Source of the DNA: RPQJ01 sp046347155
GTDB lineage: Bacteria; Pseudomonadota; Gammaproteobacteria; Steroidobacterales; Steroidobacteraceae
DNA length: 64,000 nt
Reading direction: 5' to 3'
Assembly: GCA_046347155.1 (NCBI GenBank)
Contig: JAXMGT010000001.1
Coordinates: 434,001-498,000, forward strand
The first letter of the stretch is position 1, and every line of letters starts with the position of its first letter. The notes beneath the pieces were generated by a model. That model did no database searches. It saw nothing but the letters and a program-made list of their open reading frames with translations, and was not told the origin of the DNA. Made by a program: the position numbers and the translations under genes. Shown one piece after another: positions 26,813 to 35,482 of this stretch.

Positions 26813-27013
26813 TCAACGCCTGAGCGTGTATTCGGCCGAACAGTAGGGGCACTTGGCCCAGCCGGTCTTCTCGATCGGCAGGTAGACCCGCGGGTGCGAG
26901 TTCCACAGCTGCATGCCCGGCATCGGGCACGAGAGCGGCAGGTCGTCCTGCGTCACGTCGTACTGGTTCTGGGCGTTCGGCGGGATGGGCTTGGCGCTGG
27001 ATTCGGCCGTCAC
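26813..27013 (-). CDS. Zinc-finger (CHCC) domain protein
   Basis: Small protein of 66 residues with the C-H-C-C arrangement of the zf-CHCC family: LSCPMPGMQLWNSHPRVYLP then WAKCPYCSAEYTL. The family includes the mitochondrial complex I subunit NDUFS6, and bacterial members may bind zinc in a similar accessory role. Start is a GTG at 27013. It is convergent with the SYLF gene and lies downstream of the glycosyltransferase gene on the same strand. Confidence 0.85.
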   Translation of the reverse strand: MTAESSAKPIPPNAQNQYDVTQDDLPLSCPMPGMQLWNSHPRVYLPIEKTGWAKCPYCSAEYTLRR

Positions 27014-27071
27014 GGCGGGTTCCGGTACTCGGGCGGGTGGGTTCGATTATCGCCCAGCCGGGGTCGCGGCG

Positions 27072-28148
27072 TCAGCCGCAGGGCGTGCGCGGTGCCCCGG
27101 CGGCCATCAATGCATCGAGGCGCTCGACGGCGTCGTCCAGGGTCACGAGGTCCATGACGCCCGGACGCTCGATCTTGGTGGTCCACGGGATCTCGCCCGG
27201 TTCGCGACCGAGGAAGTGCCGGGCGGCCTCCGGGTAACGGTCGACGCACCAGGCACGGCTGTAGTACGGGCCGCTGCGGGCCGGGTTCGTCGCCGCATAG
27301 AGCCCGACGACGGGCGTGCCGACCGCGGTGGCCATGTGCGCCGGGCCCGAGTCGGGTGACACGAGCACCGTCGCGCGAGCGAGCGTCGCGAGCAGACCGG
27401 GCAGCGTGTCCTGCCCGACCAGGTTGTCGCAGGGGTGATGCATCGCAGCGGCGATCCGGGCGCCCGTCTCGCGCTCGAGGTCGGTGGGACCGCCGCAGAC
27501 GATGACCCGGAGCCGGTGCCGCGCGACCGCGTGGTCGGCGAGCGCCGCATAGCGATCGGGCCCCCAGTTGCGCAGCGCATGACTCGAGCACGGGCTGAGC
27601 ACCAGCGTCGGTGCGTCGTCCGGGACCGCGCGACGCCCCTCGGCCCGCGCCGCCTCGGGCAGCGGGATGTTCCAGCGCATCGAGCGCCGCCCGAGCCCGA
27701 TCGCCTCGGCGAACCCGAACAGGCCGTCCAGCACGTGCTCGCGCCCGCGGGCGGCGATGCGTCGGTTCGTGAACAGCCACTGGCCCTCGCGCGCACGCGC
27801 GCGGTCGAAGCCGACCTTGACCGGCGCGGGCACCAGCGCCGCCGCGACGCTCGCGCGCAGCGCGAGCTGCATGTGCAGCAGCACGTCGAAGCGGCGGCCG
27901 GAGAGCCGTTGCCGGAGGTCGCGGTAGCCGGCGAGTCCCGCCCGCTTGTCGAACACGACGAACTCGACGTCCGGCAGGTGCCCGACCAGCTTGTGCTCGA
28001 CGCGGCCGAGGATCCACGTGACCGGCGTGCCCGGCCAGGCGTCCTGTATCGTGCGCACGACCGGCAGCGTGTGGCACACGTCGCCGATCGCCGACAGGCG
28101 CAGCACGCAGACGCTGGCGGGCGGTGGGCTCTGTTCGGTCGGCGTCAT
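27072..28148 (-). CDS. Family 9 glycosyltransferase (heptosyltransferase-like)
   Basis: GT-B enzyme of 358 residues that probably transfers ADP-heptose to the LPS core. It has VCVLRLSAIGDVCHTLPVVR at the N-terminus, the acceptor-side RRFDVLLHMQLALRASV and the nucleotide-sugar signature VLVSPDSGPAHMATAVGTPV. LYAATNPARSGPY also fits family 9. Start ATG at 28148 is chosen over an upstream in-frame one at 28196 that would add 16 residues. It diverges from kdkA-waaA, supporting a role in inner-core assembly. Which heptose it adds cannot be determined. Confidence 0.88.
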   Translation of the reverse strand: MTPTEQSPPPASVCVLRLSAIGDVCHTLPVVRTIQDAWPGTPVTWILGRVEHKLVGHLPDVEFVVFDKRAGLAGYRDLRQRLSGRRFDVLLHMQLALRASVAAALVPAPVKVGFDRARAREGQWLFTNRRIAARGREHVLDGLFGFAEAIGLGRRSMRWNIPLPEAARAEGRRAVPDDAPTLVLSPCSSHALRNWGPDRYAALADHAVARHRLRVIVCGGPTDLERETGARIAAAMHHPCDNLVGQDTLPGLLATLARATVLVSPDSGPAHMATAVGTPVVGLYAATNPARSGPYYSRAWCVDRYPEAARHFLGREPGEIPWTTKIERPGVMDLVTLDDAVERLDALMAAGAPRTPCG

Positions 28149-28207
28149 GCGGGGATGGTAGGCAGCGGATGCGAGTTGGTGAACAATCGCGGCCACTCGA
28201 GGTGGAC

Positions 28208-28951
28208 ATGAACCCGACGAGCGCCAGTCCGGAGCGGGAGCACGTCATTGCGCGCGGCGCGATGCTATACGATGCGTCGCGCATGGACCAGCCGGACGAG
28301 CGCTGCTTCGAACCCGCGCACTGGCAGGCGCGCGGGGCGCTCGAGCGCGTCGCGGGCGGCCGCGGGGCAGTCGCGTTCCTCCGCGACGGCGGTCGCCGCT
28401 GGGTGCTGCGCCATTACCGGCGCGGCGGGCTGGTCGCCCGGCTCCTCGGCGACCGCTACCTGTACACGGGCGCCGCGTCGACCCGCGCCTACGCCGAGTG
28501 GCGATTGCTGCGGCAACTGCGGGCCTGGGGCCTGCCGGTGCCCGCGCCGGTCGCGGCGTGCTACCGCCGGGCGGGGCTTTTCTACCGCGCCGACCTGATC
28601 ACCGAGGAGCTGCCCACGCGACTCACGCTGGCCGGCGCGCTCGCGTCCGGTCCGCTGCCCGAGGCGGCGTGGCGCGCGGTCGGGCGATGCGTCGCGGCGC
28701 TGCACGCGCACGGCGTCGAGCACGCAGACCTCAACGCGAACAACCTGCTCCTGGGCGCCGACGGTCGCGTCTACGTGCTCGATTTCGACCGCGGGCGCGT
28801 GCGACCGCGCGGCGACTGGGAACGCGGCGTGCTCGCGCGGCTCGAGCGCTCGCTCGTCAAGGTGACGCGCGGCCTGCCGGCCGGGCGCTTCGGTCCCGGG
28901 CAGTGGCGGTGGCTGCTCGAGGGCGCCACCTCCGCGCCGGTCGCCGGCTGA
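28208..28951 (+). CDS. kdkA: 3-deoxy-D-manno-octulosonic acid (Kdo) kinase
   Basis: Phosphorylates the Kdo residue of lipid A-linked core. The 247-residue protein has a protein-kinase-like fold: WVLRHYRRGGLVARLLGDRYLYTG in the N-lobe (split here by short loops), the catalytic loop HGVEHADLNANNLLL and the metal-binding VLDFDRGR. The ATG at 28208 behind AGGTGG is used. The stop is four bases before waaA, so the two are one operon. Species with KdkA typically have a monofunctional WaaA and a single phosphorylated Kdo. Confidence 0.93.
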   Translation: MNPTSASPEREHVIARGAMLYDASRMDQPDERCFEPAHWQARGALERVAGGRGAVAFLRDGGRRWVLRHYRRGGLVARLLGDRYLYTGAASTRAYAEWRLLRQLRAWGLPVPAPVAACYRRAGLFYRADLITEELPTRLTLAGALASGPLPEAAWRAVGRCVAALHAHGVEHADLNANNLLLGADGRVYVLDFDRGRVRPRGDWERGVLARLERSLVKVTRGLPAGRFGPGQWRWLLEGATSAPVAG

Positions 28952-28955
28952 GCCC

Positions 28956-30281
28956 ATGCTGCTGCGCGCGCTCTACGCCCTGCTCACGCACCTCGCGCTG
29001 CCATTCGTCGCCGCGCTCGACGGCTGGCGCGCGTTGCGCGACCCGGCGCAGCGCGGCCGGCTGCGCGAGCGGCTCGGCCACCCGGCCGCGGACCTCCCGG
29101 TCGGCGCGCTGTGGGTGCACGCGGTGTCCGTCGGTGAAGTGCAGGCTGCCGCGGCGCTGGTGCAGGCGTTGCGCCGTCGCGCCCCCGGACGGCCGGTGTT
29201 CGTCACGACGGTGACGGCGACCGGCGCGGCGCGTGCCCGGGCGCTGTTCGGCGACGAGGTCGCGCACGCCTACCTGCCATACGACCTGCCCGGCGCCGTG
29301 CGGCGTTTCCTCGACCGCGCCCGGCCGGCCGTTGCGGTGATGATGGAGACCGAGGTCTGGCCGGTGCTCTACCGCGAACTCGCCGCGCGCGGCATCCCGC
29401 TCCTGATCGCGAGCGCGCGGCTGTCGGAGCGCTCGATGCGCGGCTATCGGCGCGTCGGTGCGCTGATCCGCGACGCGCTCGAGCACAACGTGACCGTCTG
29501 TGCGCAGACCGACGCAGACGCGGCGCGCTTCCGCGCGCTCGGTGCGGCACCGGCGCGCGTGCAGGTGACGGGCAACGTGAAGTTCGACCTGGCGGTGCCG
29601 GACGCGGTCGTCGCACGGGGGCGCGAATGGCGCGCGCAGCGCGCGACCGGCCGGCCCGTGTGGGTCGCGGGCAGCACGCACCCGGGCGAGGAGGTCGCGG
29701 CGCTCGAGGCGCACGCGCGGGTGCGCACTACGCACGCCGACGCACTGCTCGTGATCGCGCCGAGGCACCCGCAGCGATTCGAGGCCGTCCGCGCACTGCT
29801 TTCCGCGCGCGGCACGGGGGCGGCCGTGCGCAGCACCGGCGGCGAGCCGTCGGCCGGCGACCCGGTGTACCTCGTGGACACGCTCGGCGAACTGCAGGCG
29901 TTCTACGCCGCGGCCGACGTCGCATTCGTCGGCGGCAGCCTCGTGCCGGTCGGCGGGCACAGCCTGCTCGAACCGGCGTCGCTCGGCGTGCCGGTCGTGT
30001 CCGGCCCGCACGTGCACAACGCGCCCGAGGTGGCGGCGATCCTCGGCTCCAACGGGTCGCTCGAGGTGGTGCCGGACGCGGACGGTCTCGCGGCCGCCGT
30101 GCAGCGGGCGTTCGACGACCCCGAAGACGCACGCGCCCGCGGCGGGCGCGGGCGCGAGGCGGTGCGGGCGAGTCGCGGCGCGGTCGAACGCGTCGCGACC
30201 GCCGTGCTCGATCTGCTCAGCCGGTCGGCTGGGCCGCCTGAGGGAGCTGCAGCTCGGCCGGCGTCGTCAGGAACGAGTTGA
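28956..30281 (+). CDS. waaA: 3-deoxy-D-manno-octulosonic acid transferase
   Basis: GT30 glycosyltransferase that adds Kdo to lipid IVA at the inner membrane. The 441-residue product has an N-terminal hydrophobic anchor, LWVHAVSVGEVQAAAALVQA with the catalytic glutamate, and MMETEVWPVLYRELAARGIP. It continues with GNVKFDL and the Kdo-CMP site FVGGSLVPVGGHSLLEPASL followed by GPHVHN. Its last 65 bases overlap the 3' end of convergent tolC. The C-terminal tail in that overlap (SAGPPEGAAARPASSGTS) is low-complexity and probably an extension past the folded domain. Confidence 0.96.
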   Translation: MLLRALYALLTHLALPFVAALDGWRALRDPAQRGRLRERLGHPAADLPVGALWVHAVSVGEVQAAAALVQALRRRAPGRPVFVTTVTATGAARARALFGDEVAHAYLPYDLPGAVRRFLDRARPAVAVMMETEVWPVLYRELAARGIPLLIASARLSERSMRGYRRVGALIRDALEHNVTVCAQTDADAARFRALGAAPARVQVTGNVKFDLAVPDAVVARGREWRAQRATGRPVWVAGSTHPGEEVAALEAHARVRTTHADALLVIAPRHPQRFEAVRALLSARGTGAAVRSTGGEPSAGDPVYLVDTLGELQAFYAAADVAFVGGSLVPVGGHSLLEPASLGVPVVSGPHVHNAPEVAAILGSNGSLEVVPDADGLAAAVQRAFDDPEDARARGGRGREAVRASRGAVERVATAVLDLLSRSAGPPEGAAARPASSGTS

Positions 30282-31656
30282 TCGAGTCGAGGTCGCCCGG
30301 TACCAGCACGCCGGCGGCCGACTTCAGGTTCACGACATTGATCAGGTAGTCGTAACGGCTGCGGGCGTAGTCGCGCTCGGCCTCGAACAGCCGGCGGCGC
30401 GCGTCGAGCACGTCGACCGTCGTGCGCGTGCCGACCTCGAAGCCCGCCTCGGTGGCCTCGAGCGCGGTCTTGTTCGAGGCAACGGCCTGCTTCAGCGCGA
30501 CCACGCGGGCCTTTTCGGCCACCACGCCGTAGTAGGCGTCGCTCGTCGAGCGCACCGCGGCGCGCATCGCGCCCTCGAGCTTCTCGCGCGCGGCGCGGTG
30601 CAGGTAGACCTGCTCGCGCACCTGCGAGCTCACGACGCCGCCGCTGAACACGGGCAGCGTCATCTGCACGCCGTACACGCTGCGGTCGCCGTTCGAGTCG
30701 GCCGGTCCGGTCACGCCGTTGTTCGTCGTCGTCGTCGAGGCGTCGTTCTGGCTGTAGGTGCCGAACAGCTCGACGGTCGGCATGTGTCCGGACTCGGCGA
30801 TCTGCACGTTGCGCTTCGCGATGTCGACGTCGAAGCGCGCGGAGATCACGTTCAGGTTCTGGGCTTCGGCCTTCGAGACCCAGGTCTGCCGGTCGCCCGG
30901 TTCGGGCTGGTTGAGCGGCATGTCGTCGGCCGGCTTCACGAGCGTCGTGTAGTCCTCGCCGGTGATCTCGCGCAGGAACTCGTGCGCAGTCGCGAGCGAG
31001 CGCTTCGCGAGGATGACGCCCGCGGTGGCGTTGTCGTGCGCGGCACGCGCTTCCTGGACGTCCGTGATCGCGATCAGGCCCACCTCGAATCGCTTCTCGG
31101 CCTGCTCGAGCTGGCGGGTGACCGCCTGCAGCGTGGCCTCGGCGGCCGTGAGCGTGTCCTCGGCCGCGAGCACGTCGAAGTAACGGCTCGCGACGCGGAC
31201 GAGCAGGTCCTGCTCGGCTGCACGGTAGCGGGCCTCGGCCCGCGCGACCTCGGCGTCGGCGCGCTTCAGCGTCTGCCACTGGCTCCAGTTGAACACGGTC
31301 TGCGTGAGTTCGACCTGGTACTGCCAGTAGTCCGAGGTCGTCTCCTGCTTGTTGTTCACGTTCACGACCGCGTCGGGCGTGCCGTCATTGTTCAGGTCGA
31401 CCGCCTGCGGGAACGTGGACTGGCCGTTCGTGTCCGAACTCGCGTACTGCCCGTTCGCATTGACCTGCGGGAACAGTGCGCCGCGGGCCTGCGGCTTTTT
31501 CTCGAGCGCCGCCATCTTGACGGCCGCCGCCTCGAGGATCAGCGGGTCGCTCTGCGCCGCGGCCTTGTAGGCATCCAGCAGGTTTTCGGCGCCGGCGTTG
31601 GCGCCGAACAGGGCGATTGCGATGCCGCAGGCCAGGAGCGAGGACTTCTTGTTCAT
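30217..31656 (-). CDS. tolC: TolC-family outer-membrane efflux channel
   Basis: Trimeric outer-membrane channel for type I secretion and multidrug efflux. The 479-residue product has a signal peptide (MNKKSSLLACGIAIALFGAN), then NLLDAYKAAAQSDPLILEAA. Two structural repeats of helical hairpins follow (for example LVRVASRYFDVLAAEDTLTA and AEKARVVALKQAVASNKTAL) and typical RTTVDVLDARRRLFEAERDY. The 101-base gap upstream has an AT-rich TATAGT on the minus strand that may be a -10 box. It follows pcm in the same direction, as in other gammaproteobacteria, and overlaps convergent waaA. Confidence 0.94.
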   Translation of the reverse strand: MNKKSSLLACGIAIALFGANAGAENLLDAYKAAAQSDPLILEAAAVKMAALEKKPQARGALFPQVNANGQYASSDTNGQSTFPQAVDLNNDGTPDAVVNVNNKQETTSDYWQYQVELTQTVFNWSQWQTLKRADAEVARAEARYRAAEQDLLVRVASRYFDVLAAEDTLTAAEATLQAVTRQLEQAEKRFEVGLIAITDVQEARAAHDNATAGVILAKRSLATAHEFLREITGEDYTTLVKPADDMPLNQPEPGDRQTWVSKAEAQNLNVISARFDVDIAKRNVQIAESGHMPTVELFGTYSQNDASTTTTNNGVTGPADSNGDRSVYGVQMTLPVFSGGVVSSQVREQVYLHRAAREKLEGAMRAAVRSTSDAYYGVVAEKARVVALKQAVASNKTALEATEAGFEVGTRTTVDVLDARRRLFEAERDYARSRYDYLINVVNLKSAAGVLVPGDLDSINSFLTTPAELQLPQAAQPTG

Positions 31657-31757
31657 GCACTCACCGTCGAAGGGGCGCGGGGCCCAGGGTCAGTTGGTGT
31701 TGTAGTAGACTATATCACTTGGCATGCCGATGGCTACCCCCAGCAACCCCGGGCGGC

Positions 31758-32411
31758 TCAGAACTCGAACCGGGGCGGCCTGGGGGCATGGAGGAGCGGG
31801 GGTATCGAGGTCTCGAAGAGGTCCTCGCGCAGCCACTCCGCATGGCCCTGGCGGGTGATCAGCCGGGCTTCCATCGCGGGACCGGCGCCGACCACCGCGA
31901 ACAGCCGGCCCCCGACCTTCAATGCGCGTTCGAACCGGACGTCGTACACCGGCAGCGATCCGGTGACCGCGATCACGTCGTAGCGGCCGTCATCGTCGAG
32001 CCGCATCGCGTCGGCGGTCTCGACCACGACATTGCCGACGTCGGCCACTTCGAGGTTGGCGCGGGCCGATTCGGCGAGGTCGGGGTGGATCTCGAGCGAC
32101 CGAACCTGGCGGCCGAGCGCGCCGAGCACGGCCGCGAACCATCCGGAGCCGGTACCGACCTCGAGGATTTCGTCGCCGGGCTGGATCGCGAGCGACTGCA
32201 GGATGCGGCCCTCGACGCTCGGCGCGAGCATGCACTCGCCGTGCGCAAGCGGCACGGTCGTGTCGGCCAGCGCGATGTCACGGTACGCGGGCGGCGCGAA
32301 TTCCTCGCGGCGCACGCGCCCCATCGCACCGAGCACCGCGTCGTCGAGGACGTCCCAGGCGCGGACCTGCTGTTCGATCATCTGTCGGCGGGCGGCGGTC
32401 AAGTCGAGCAT
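31758..32411 (-). CDS. pcm: Protein-L-isoaspartate O-methyltransferase-family protein
   Basis: SAM-dependent methyltransferase of 217 residues that should repair isoaspartyl residues. It has an N-terminal helical part (ARRQMIEQQVRAWDVLDDAV), RREEFAPPAYRDIALADTTV, and the SAM site ILEVGTGSGWFAAVLGALG with an acidic LEIHPDL. VIAVTGSLPVYDVRFE follows. The tolC-linked group of Pcm-like proteins is shorter and divergent from E. coli Pcm, so true repair activity is likely but not certain. Start ATG at 32411. Confidence 0.87.
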   Translation of the reverse strand: MLDLTAARRQMIEQQVRAWDVLDDAVLGAMGRVRREEFAPPAYRDIALADTTVPLAHGECMLAPSVEGRILQSLAIQPGDEILEVGTGSGWFAAVLGALGRQVRSLEIHPDLAESARANLEVADVGNVVVETADAMRLDDDGRYDVIAVTGSLPVYDVRFERALKVGGRLFAVVGAGPAMEARLITRQGHAEWLREDLFETSIPPLLHAPRPPRFEF

Positions 32412-32621
32412 GGGATTCGGTCCGGACGTGCGTGCGGTTGAGTCGGGCAGGGCGCGAAGGTTAGTGAGTCGCCGGGCCCGCCACAAGCGCGCGCGGCGGG
32501 TTGATTATGGTGAATCCGACGGGGGCACGCGACCCGTTCCGCTATGCTTCGGGCGCACCGTTCTAAGACGACGATTTTTCAGGGGAATTCTCGAGCGGCG
32601 CGCTTCCCCGGTCCGGAGGAC

Positions 32622-34928
32622 ATGGCCAGTCCCGACACTGCCCTGCTGATCGCGGCGCTGGCCGCGTTCGCCGTTGCCGCGACCATCGCCGTCGTGCTGC
32701 TGGTGCGGCGCGCGCGCGAGGCGGCGGGGCTGCGCGACCTCGGGGAACGCCTCGAGGCCGTCGCATCGACCGGAGACGTGGCGGAGCGCCTCGCGCCGCA
32801 CGCGGCCGAGGGCGCCGCGGCCGGCATCGCCGGCAGCGCCGACCTGCTGCTCGAACGCCTCGAGCGCGAGCGAACCATCCGATTCGAGCGCGAGCAGGTC
32901 TACCGCCGGCTGGCCGAGGCCATGGACGAGGGCGTTGCCGTCGAGCGCGACGGTGTGCAGCTCGCGAATGCCCGCTTCGCGGAACTCTGCGGTGCGCCCG
33001 GGCCCGCGCAGATGATCGGCCGGCCACTCGCGGATTTCGTGCACCCCGACTACGTGGACCTGCTGAACGCGCTGCTGCGGCGCCACCGCGACGGTCTCCC
33101 GGCGCCCGCGTGCATCGAGGCCGAGGTGCGTTCTCCGGACGGACCGGCCGGGCGCGTCGAGTTCGCCCTGCAGCGCACGACGTTCGAGGGGCGGCCTGCG
33201 TTGCTCGTCACGGCCGTCGAAATCAGCCGTCGTGCCGTCGAGGCGACGCGCAGCCATGCCGGCGCCTGGGAAGCGCTCGACGCGCTCGGCGAAGGTATCG
33301 CGACGACCGATGCGACCGGTCAGATCATCTACCTGAACCCGGCCGCCGAGCAGGTGATCGGCCGACCCGCGGCCGACGTGCTCGGCCGGCGCCTGCCCGA
33401 CGTGCTCGCGCTCGTCGACGAGACGGACCGCAAGGCGCTCGGCGACCCGGTGCGACAGTGCCTGTCGAGCGGCAGCCGCGTGCAGGTCGGCCGGCGCGGC
33501 ATGGCGGTCTCGCGCGAGGGAACCGCCGAGCGCTCGATCGAGGTGTCGGTGTCGCCGCTCCGAGACCGGGCGGGCGAGATTTCCGGCACCGTGGTCACGC
33601 TGCGCGACGTGAGCGACCTCCGGGGCCTCACCCGGCAGATGTCCTACCAGGCGATGCACGACGGGCTCACGGGACTCGTGAACAAGAGCGAGTTCGAGCG
33701 CCGGCTGCAGGAGGCGCTCGAGGAGGCCCAGGCGTCGGACCAGCGGCACGTGCTCTGCTACCTGGACCTCGACCGGTTCAAGGCCGTGAACGACGAGTGC
33801 GGCCACGTCGCCGGCGATGCGATGCTGCGCGAGGTCGCCGGCATCCTGAAGGAATCGGTGCGCGACTCCGACACGGTGGGTCGCGTGGGCGGCGACGAGT
33901 TCGCGATCCTGCTCAAGGGCTGCCCGCTCGAGAAGGCGCGGCAGATCGCCGACGACATCGTCCGCGCGGTCGCCGACTACCGCTTCGTCTGGAAGGACAA
34001 GATCTTCAACGTCGGCGTGAGCGCCGGCCTGGTCGAGGTCGCGCGCGACAGCAGCACGCTCGACGACCTCGTGAGCGCGGCCGACTCCGCCTGCTACGTC
34101 GCGAAGAAGCAGGGCGGCCACGTCCACGTCTACTCGGCGCGCGATGAGGCCCAGGCCCGGCAGCGCGGCGAGATCCACTGGCTGCAGGCGCTGCAGGCGG
34201 CGCTCAAGGAGGGCCGCTTCCGGCTCTATGCGCAGCCGATCATCGCCTCGACCGGCAACGACACCGCCTCCGGGCCCGCGCTCGAGGTACTGCTGCGCCT
34301 GCCCGAGGACGCCGGGCAGATGGTGAGCCCGGCGGAATTCATGGCCGCCGCCGAACGCTACCGGCTGATGCCCGAGGTGGATCGCTGGGTCGTGGCGACC
34401 GCGCTCGCCGCACTCGGGCGCGGCGCGATCCGGCTGCCCGCCGAGCGGTTGCTCTGCATCAACCTCTCGGGCCAGACGCTCGCCGACCCGGCATTCCTCG
34501 AATACGTCGTCGAGTGCATCGACCGGACCGGCGTCGCGCCGGAGCGGGTGTGCTTCGAAGTCACCGAGCAGTCGGTCGTGATGAACGTCGAGCACGCGCA
34601 GCGCTTCATCCGCGTGCTGCAGGGATTCGGTTGCAAGTTCGCGCTGGACGACTTCGGCAGCAACCTCGGCTCGTTCGCGAAACTCAAGGACCTGAGGATC
34701 GACTACCTGAAGATCGACGGCGCGTTCATCCGGAACCTCGCCTCGGACAGCGTGAACCAGGCGATGGTGGCGGCGATGATCAAGCTCGCGCGGTCGCTCG
34801 ATTTCCAGGTCGTCGCCGAGCACGTCGAGGACATGAGCGCACTCGACTCGGCGCGCCGGATCGGCGTCGACTTCCTGCAGGGCTACCAGGTCGGGCGACC
34901 GGCGCCACTGTCGATCGCCCCCGCCTGA
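32622..34928 (+). CDS. Membrane-anchored PAS-GGDEF-EAL cyclic-di-GMP enzyme
   Basis: Protein of 768 residues with one N-terminal membrane helix (ALLIAALAAFAVAATIAVVL). Two PAS domains follow (about 93-200 and 215-335), then a GGDEF domain (340-505) and an EAL domain (520-768). The cyclase site GGDEF (423-427) and the product-inhibition site RDSD (414-417) are intact. In the EAL half the motif reads EVLLR (E555) rather than EALLR. The other metal and catalytic positions look present: NLSGQTL, FEVTEQ, DDFG (D676, D677), LKID and VVAEHVED. It may therefore both make and degrade c-di-GMP, under PAS control. Start ATG at 32622 follows CCGGAGGA. Confidence 0.93.
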   Translation: MASPDTALLIAALAAFAVAATIAVVLLVRRAREAAGLRDLGERLEAVASTGDVAERLAPHAAEGAAAGIAGSADLLLERLERERTIRFEREQVYRRLAEAMDEGVAVERDGVQLANARFAELCGAPGPAQMIGRPLADFVHPDYVDLLNALLRRHRDGLPAPACIEAEVRSPDGPAGRVEFALQRTTFEGRPALLVTAVEISRRAVEATRSHAGAWEALDALGEGIATTDATGQIIYLNPAAEQVIGRPAADVLGRRLPDVLALVDETDRKALGDPVRQCLSSGSRVQVGRRGMAVSREGTAERSIEVSVSPLRDRAGEISGTVVTLRDVSDLRGLTRQMSYQAMHDGLTGLVNKSEFERRLQEALEEAQASDQRHVLCYLDLDRFKAVNDECGHVAGDAMLREVAGILKESVRDSDTVGRVGGDEFAILLKGCPLEKARQIADDIVRAVADYRFVWKDKIFNVGVSAGLVEVARDSSTLDDLVSAADSACYVAKKQGGHVHVYSARDEAQARQRGEIHWLQALQAALKEGRFRLYAQPIIASTGNDTASGPALEVLLRLPEDAGQMVSPAEFMAAAERYRLMPEVDRWVVATALAALGRGAIRLPAERLLCINLSGQTLADPAFLEYVVECIDRTGVAPERVCFEVTEQSVVMNVEHAQRFIRVLQGFGCKFALDDFGSNLGSFAKLKDLRIDYLKIDGAFIRNLASDSVNQAMVAAMIKLARSLDFQVVAEHVEDMSALDSARRIGVDFLQGYQVGRPAPLSIAPA

Positions 34929-34953
34929 ACGGCGCGTCCCCGTCCCGGAACGC

Positions 34954-35385
34954 TCAGAGCACTCGGATCGCGAGCGACACGTCGAGGTTGCCGCGCGTCG
35001 CGTTCGAGTACGGGCAGACCTGGTGGGCGGCGGAAATCAGCCGGTCGGCGTCGGGCTGCGAAAGCCCGCCGACGCTCGCCTCGAGTCCCGCAACCAGCCC
35101 GAAGCCGCCGCCCTCGCGCGGCCCGATCCCGACGTTGCAGCGGATCTCGAGCGACGTGGGCCGCAGCCCGAGCTGGCGTGCGACGAATTCGGCCGCACTG
35201 CAGAAGCAGGCCGCGTAGCCCGCGGCGAACAGGTCCTCGGGCGTCGTCGCGCCCGGGCGGCCGGGGCCCCCCATCGACTTCGGGATGGACAGGTCCACGT
35301 CGACGATGCCGTCGGCCGAGCGTGTGTGCCCGTTGCGTCCGCCGGTGGCCACCGCGTGGGTGTCGTACAGAACCTTGACGGTCAT
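34954..35385 (-). CDS. ohr: Organic hydroperoxide resistance protein (Ohr/OsmC family)
   Basis: Thiol peroxidase of 143 residues that reduces organic and lipid hydroperoxides. The Ohr-type start MTVKVLYDTHAVATGGRNGH, peroxidatic C60 (GYAACF) and resolving C124 (HQVCPYS) are in place, with NPEDLF-like TPEDLFAAGYAAC. A further cysteine, C62, lies two residues after the catalytic one. No OhrR repressor gene is adjacent. It is convergent with the GGDEF-EAL gene and divergent from the MOSC gene. Confidence 0.93.
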   Translation of the reverse strand: MTVKVLYDTHAVATGGRNGHTRSADGIVDVDLSIPKSMGGPGRPGATTPEDLFAAGYAACFCSAAEFVARQLGLRPTSLEIRCNVGIGPREGGGFGLVAGLEASVGGLSQPDADRLISAAHQVCPYSNATRGNLDVSLAIRVL

Positions 35386-35482
35386 GCTGCGCCTCCCGCC
35401 GGCGACGGCCGGCGGCCGCTACTGTAGCGCGCGGGGCGCACGGTGCGTGAGTCGCCGGCGCAGGTCGGCTATCGTGCGGGGC

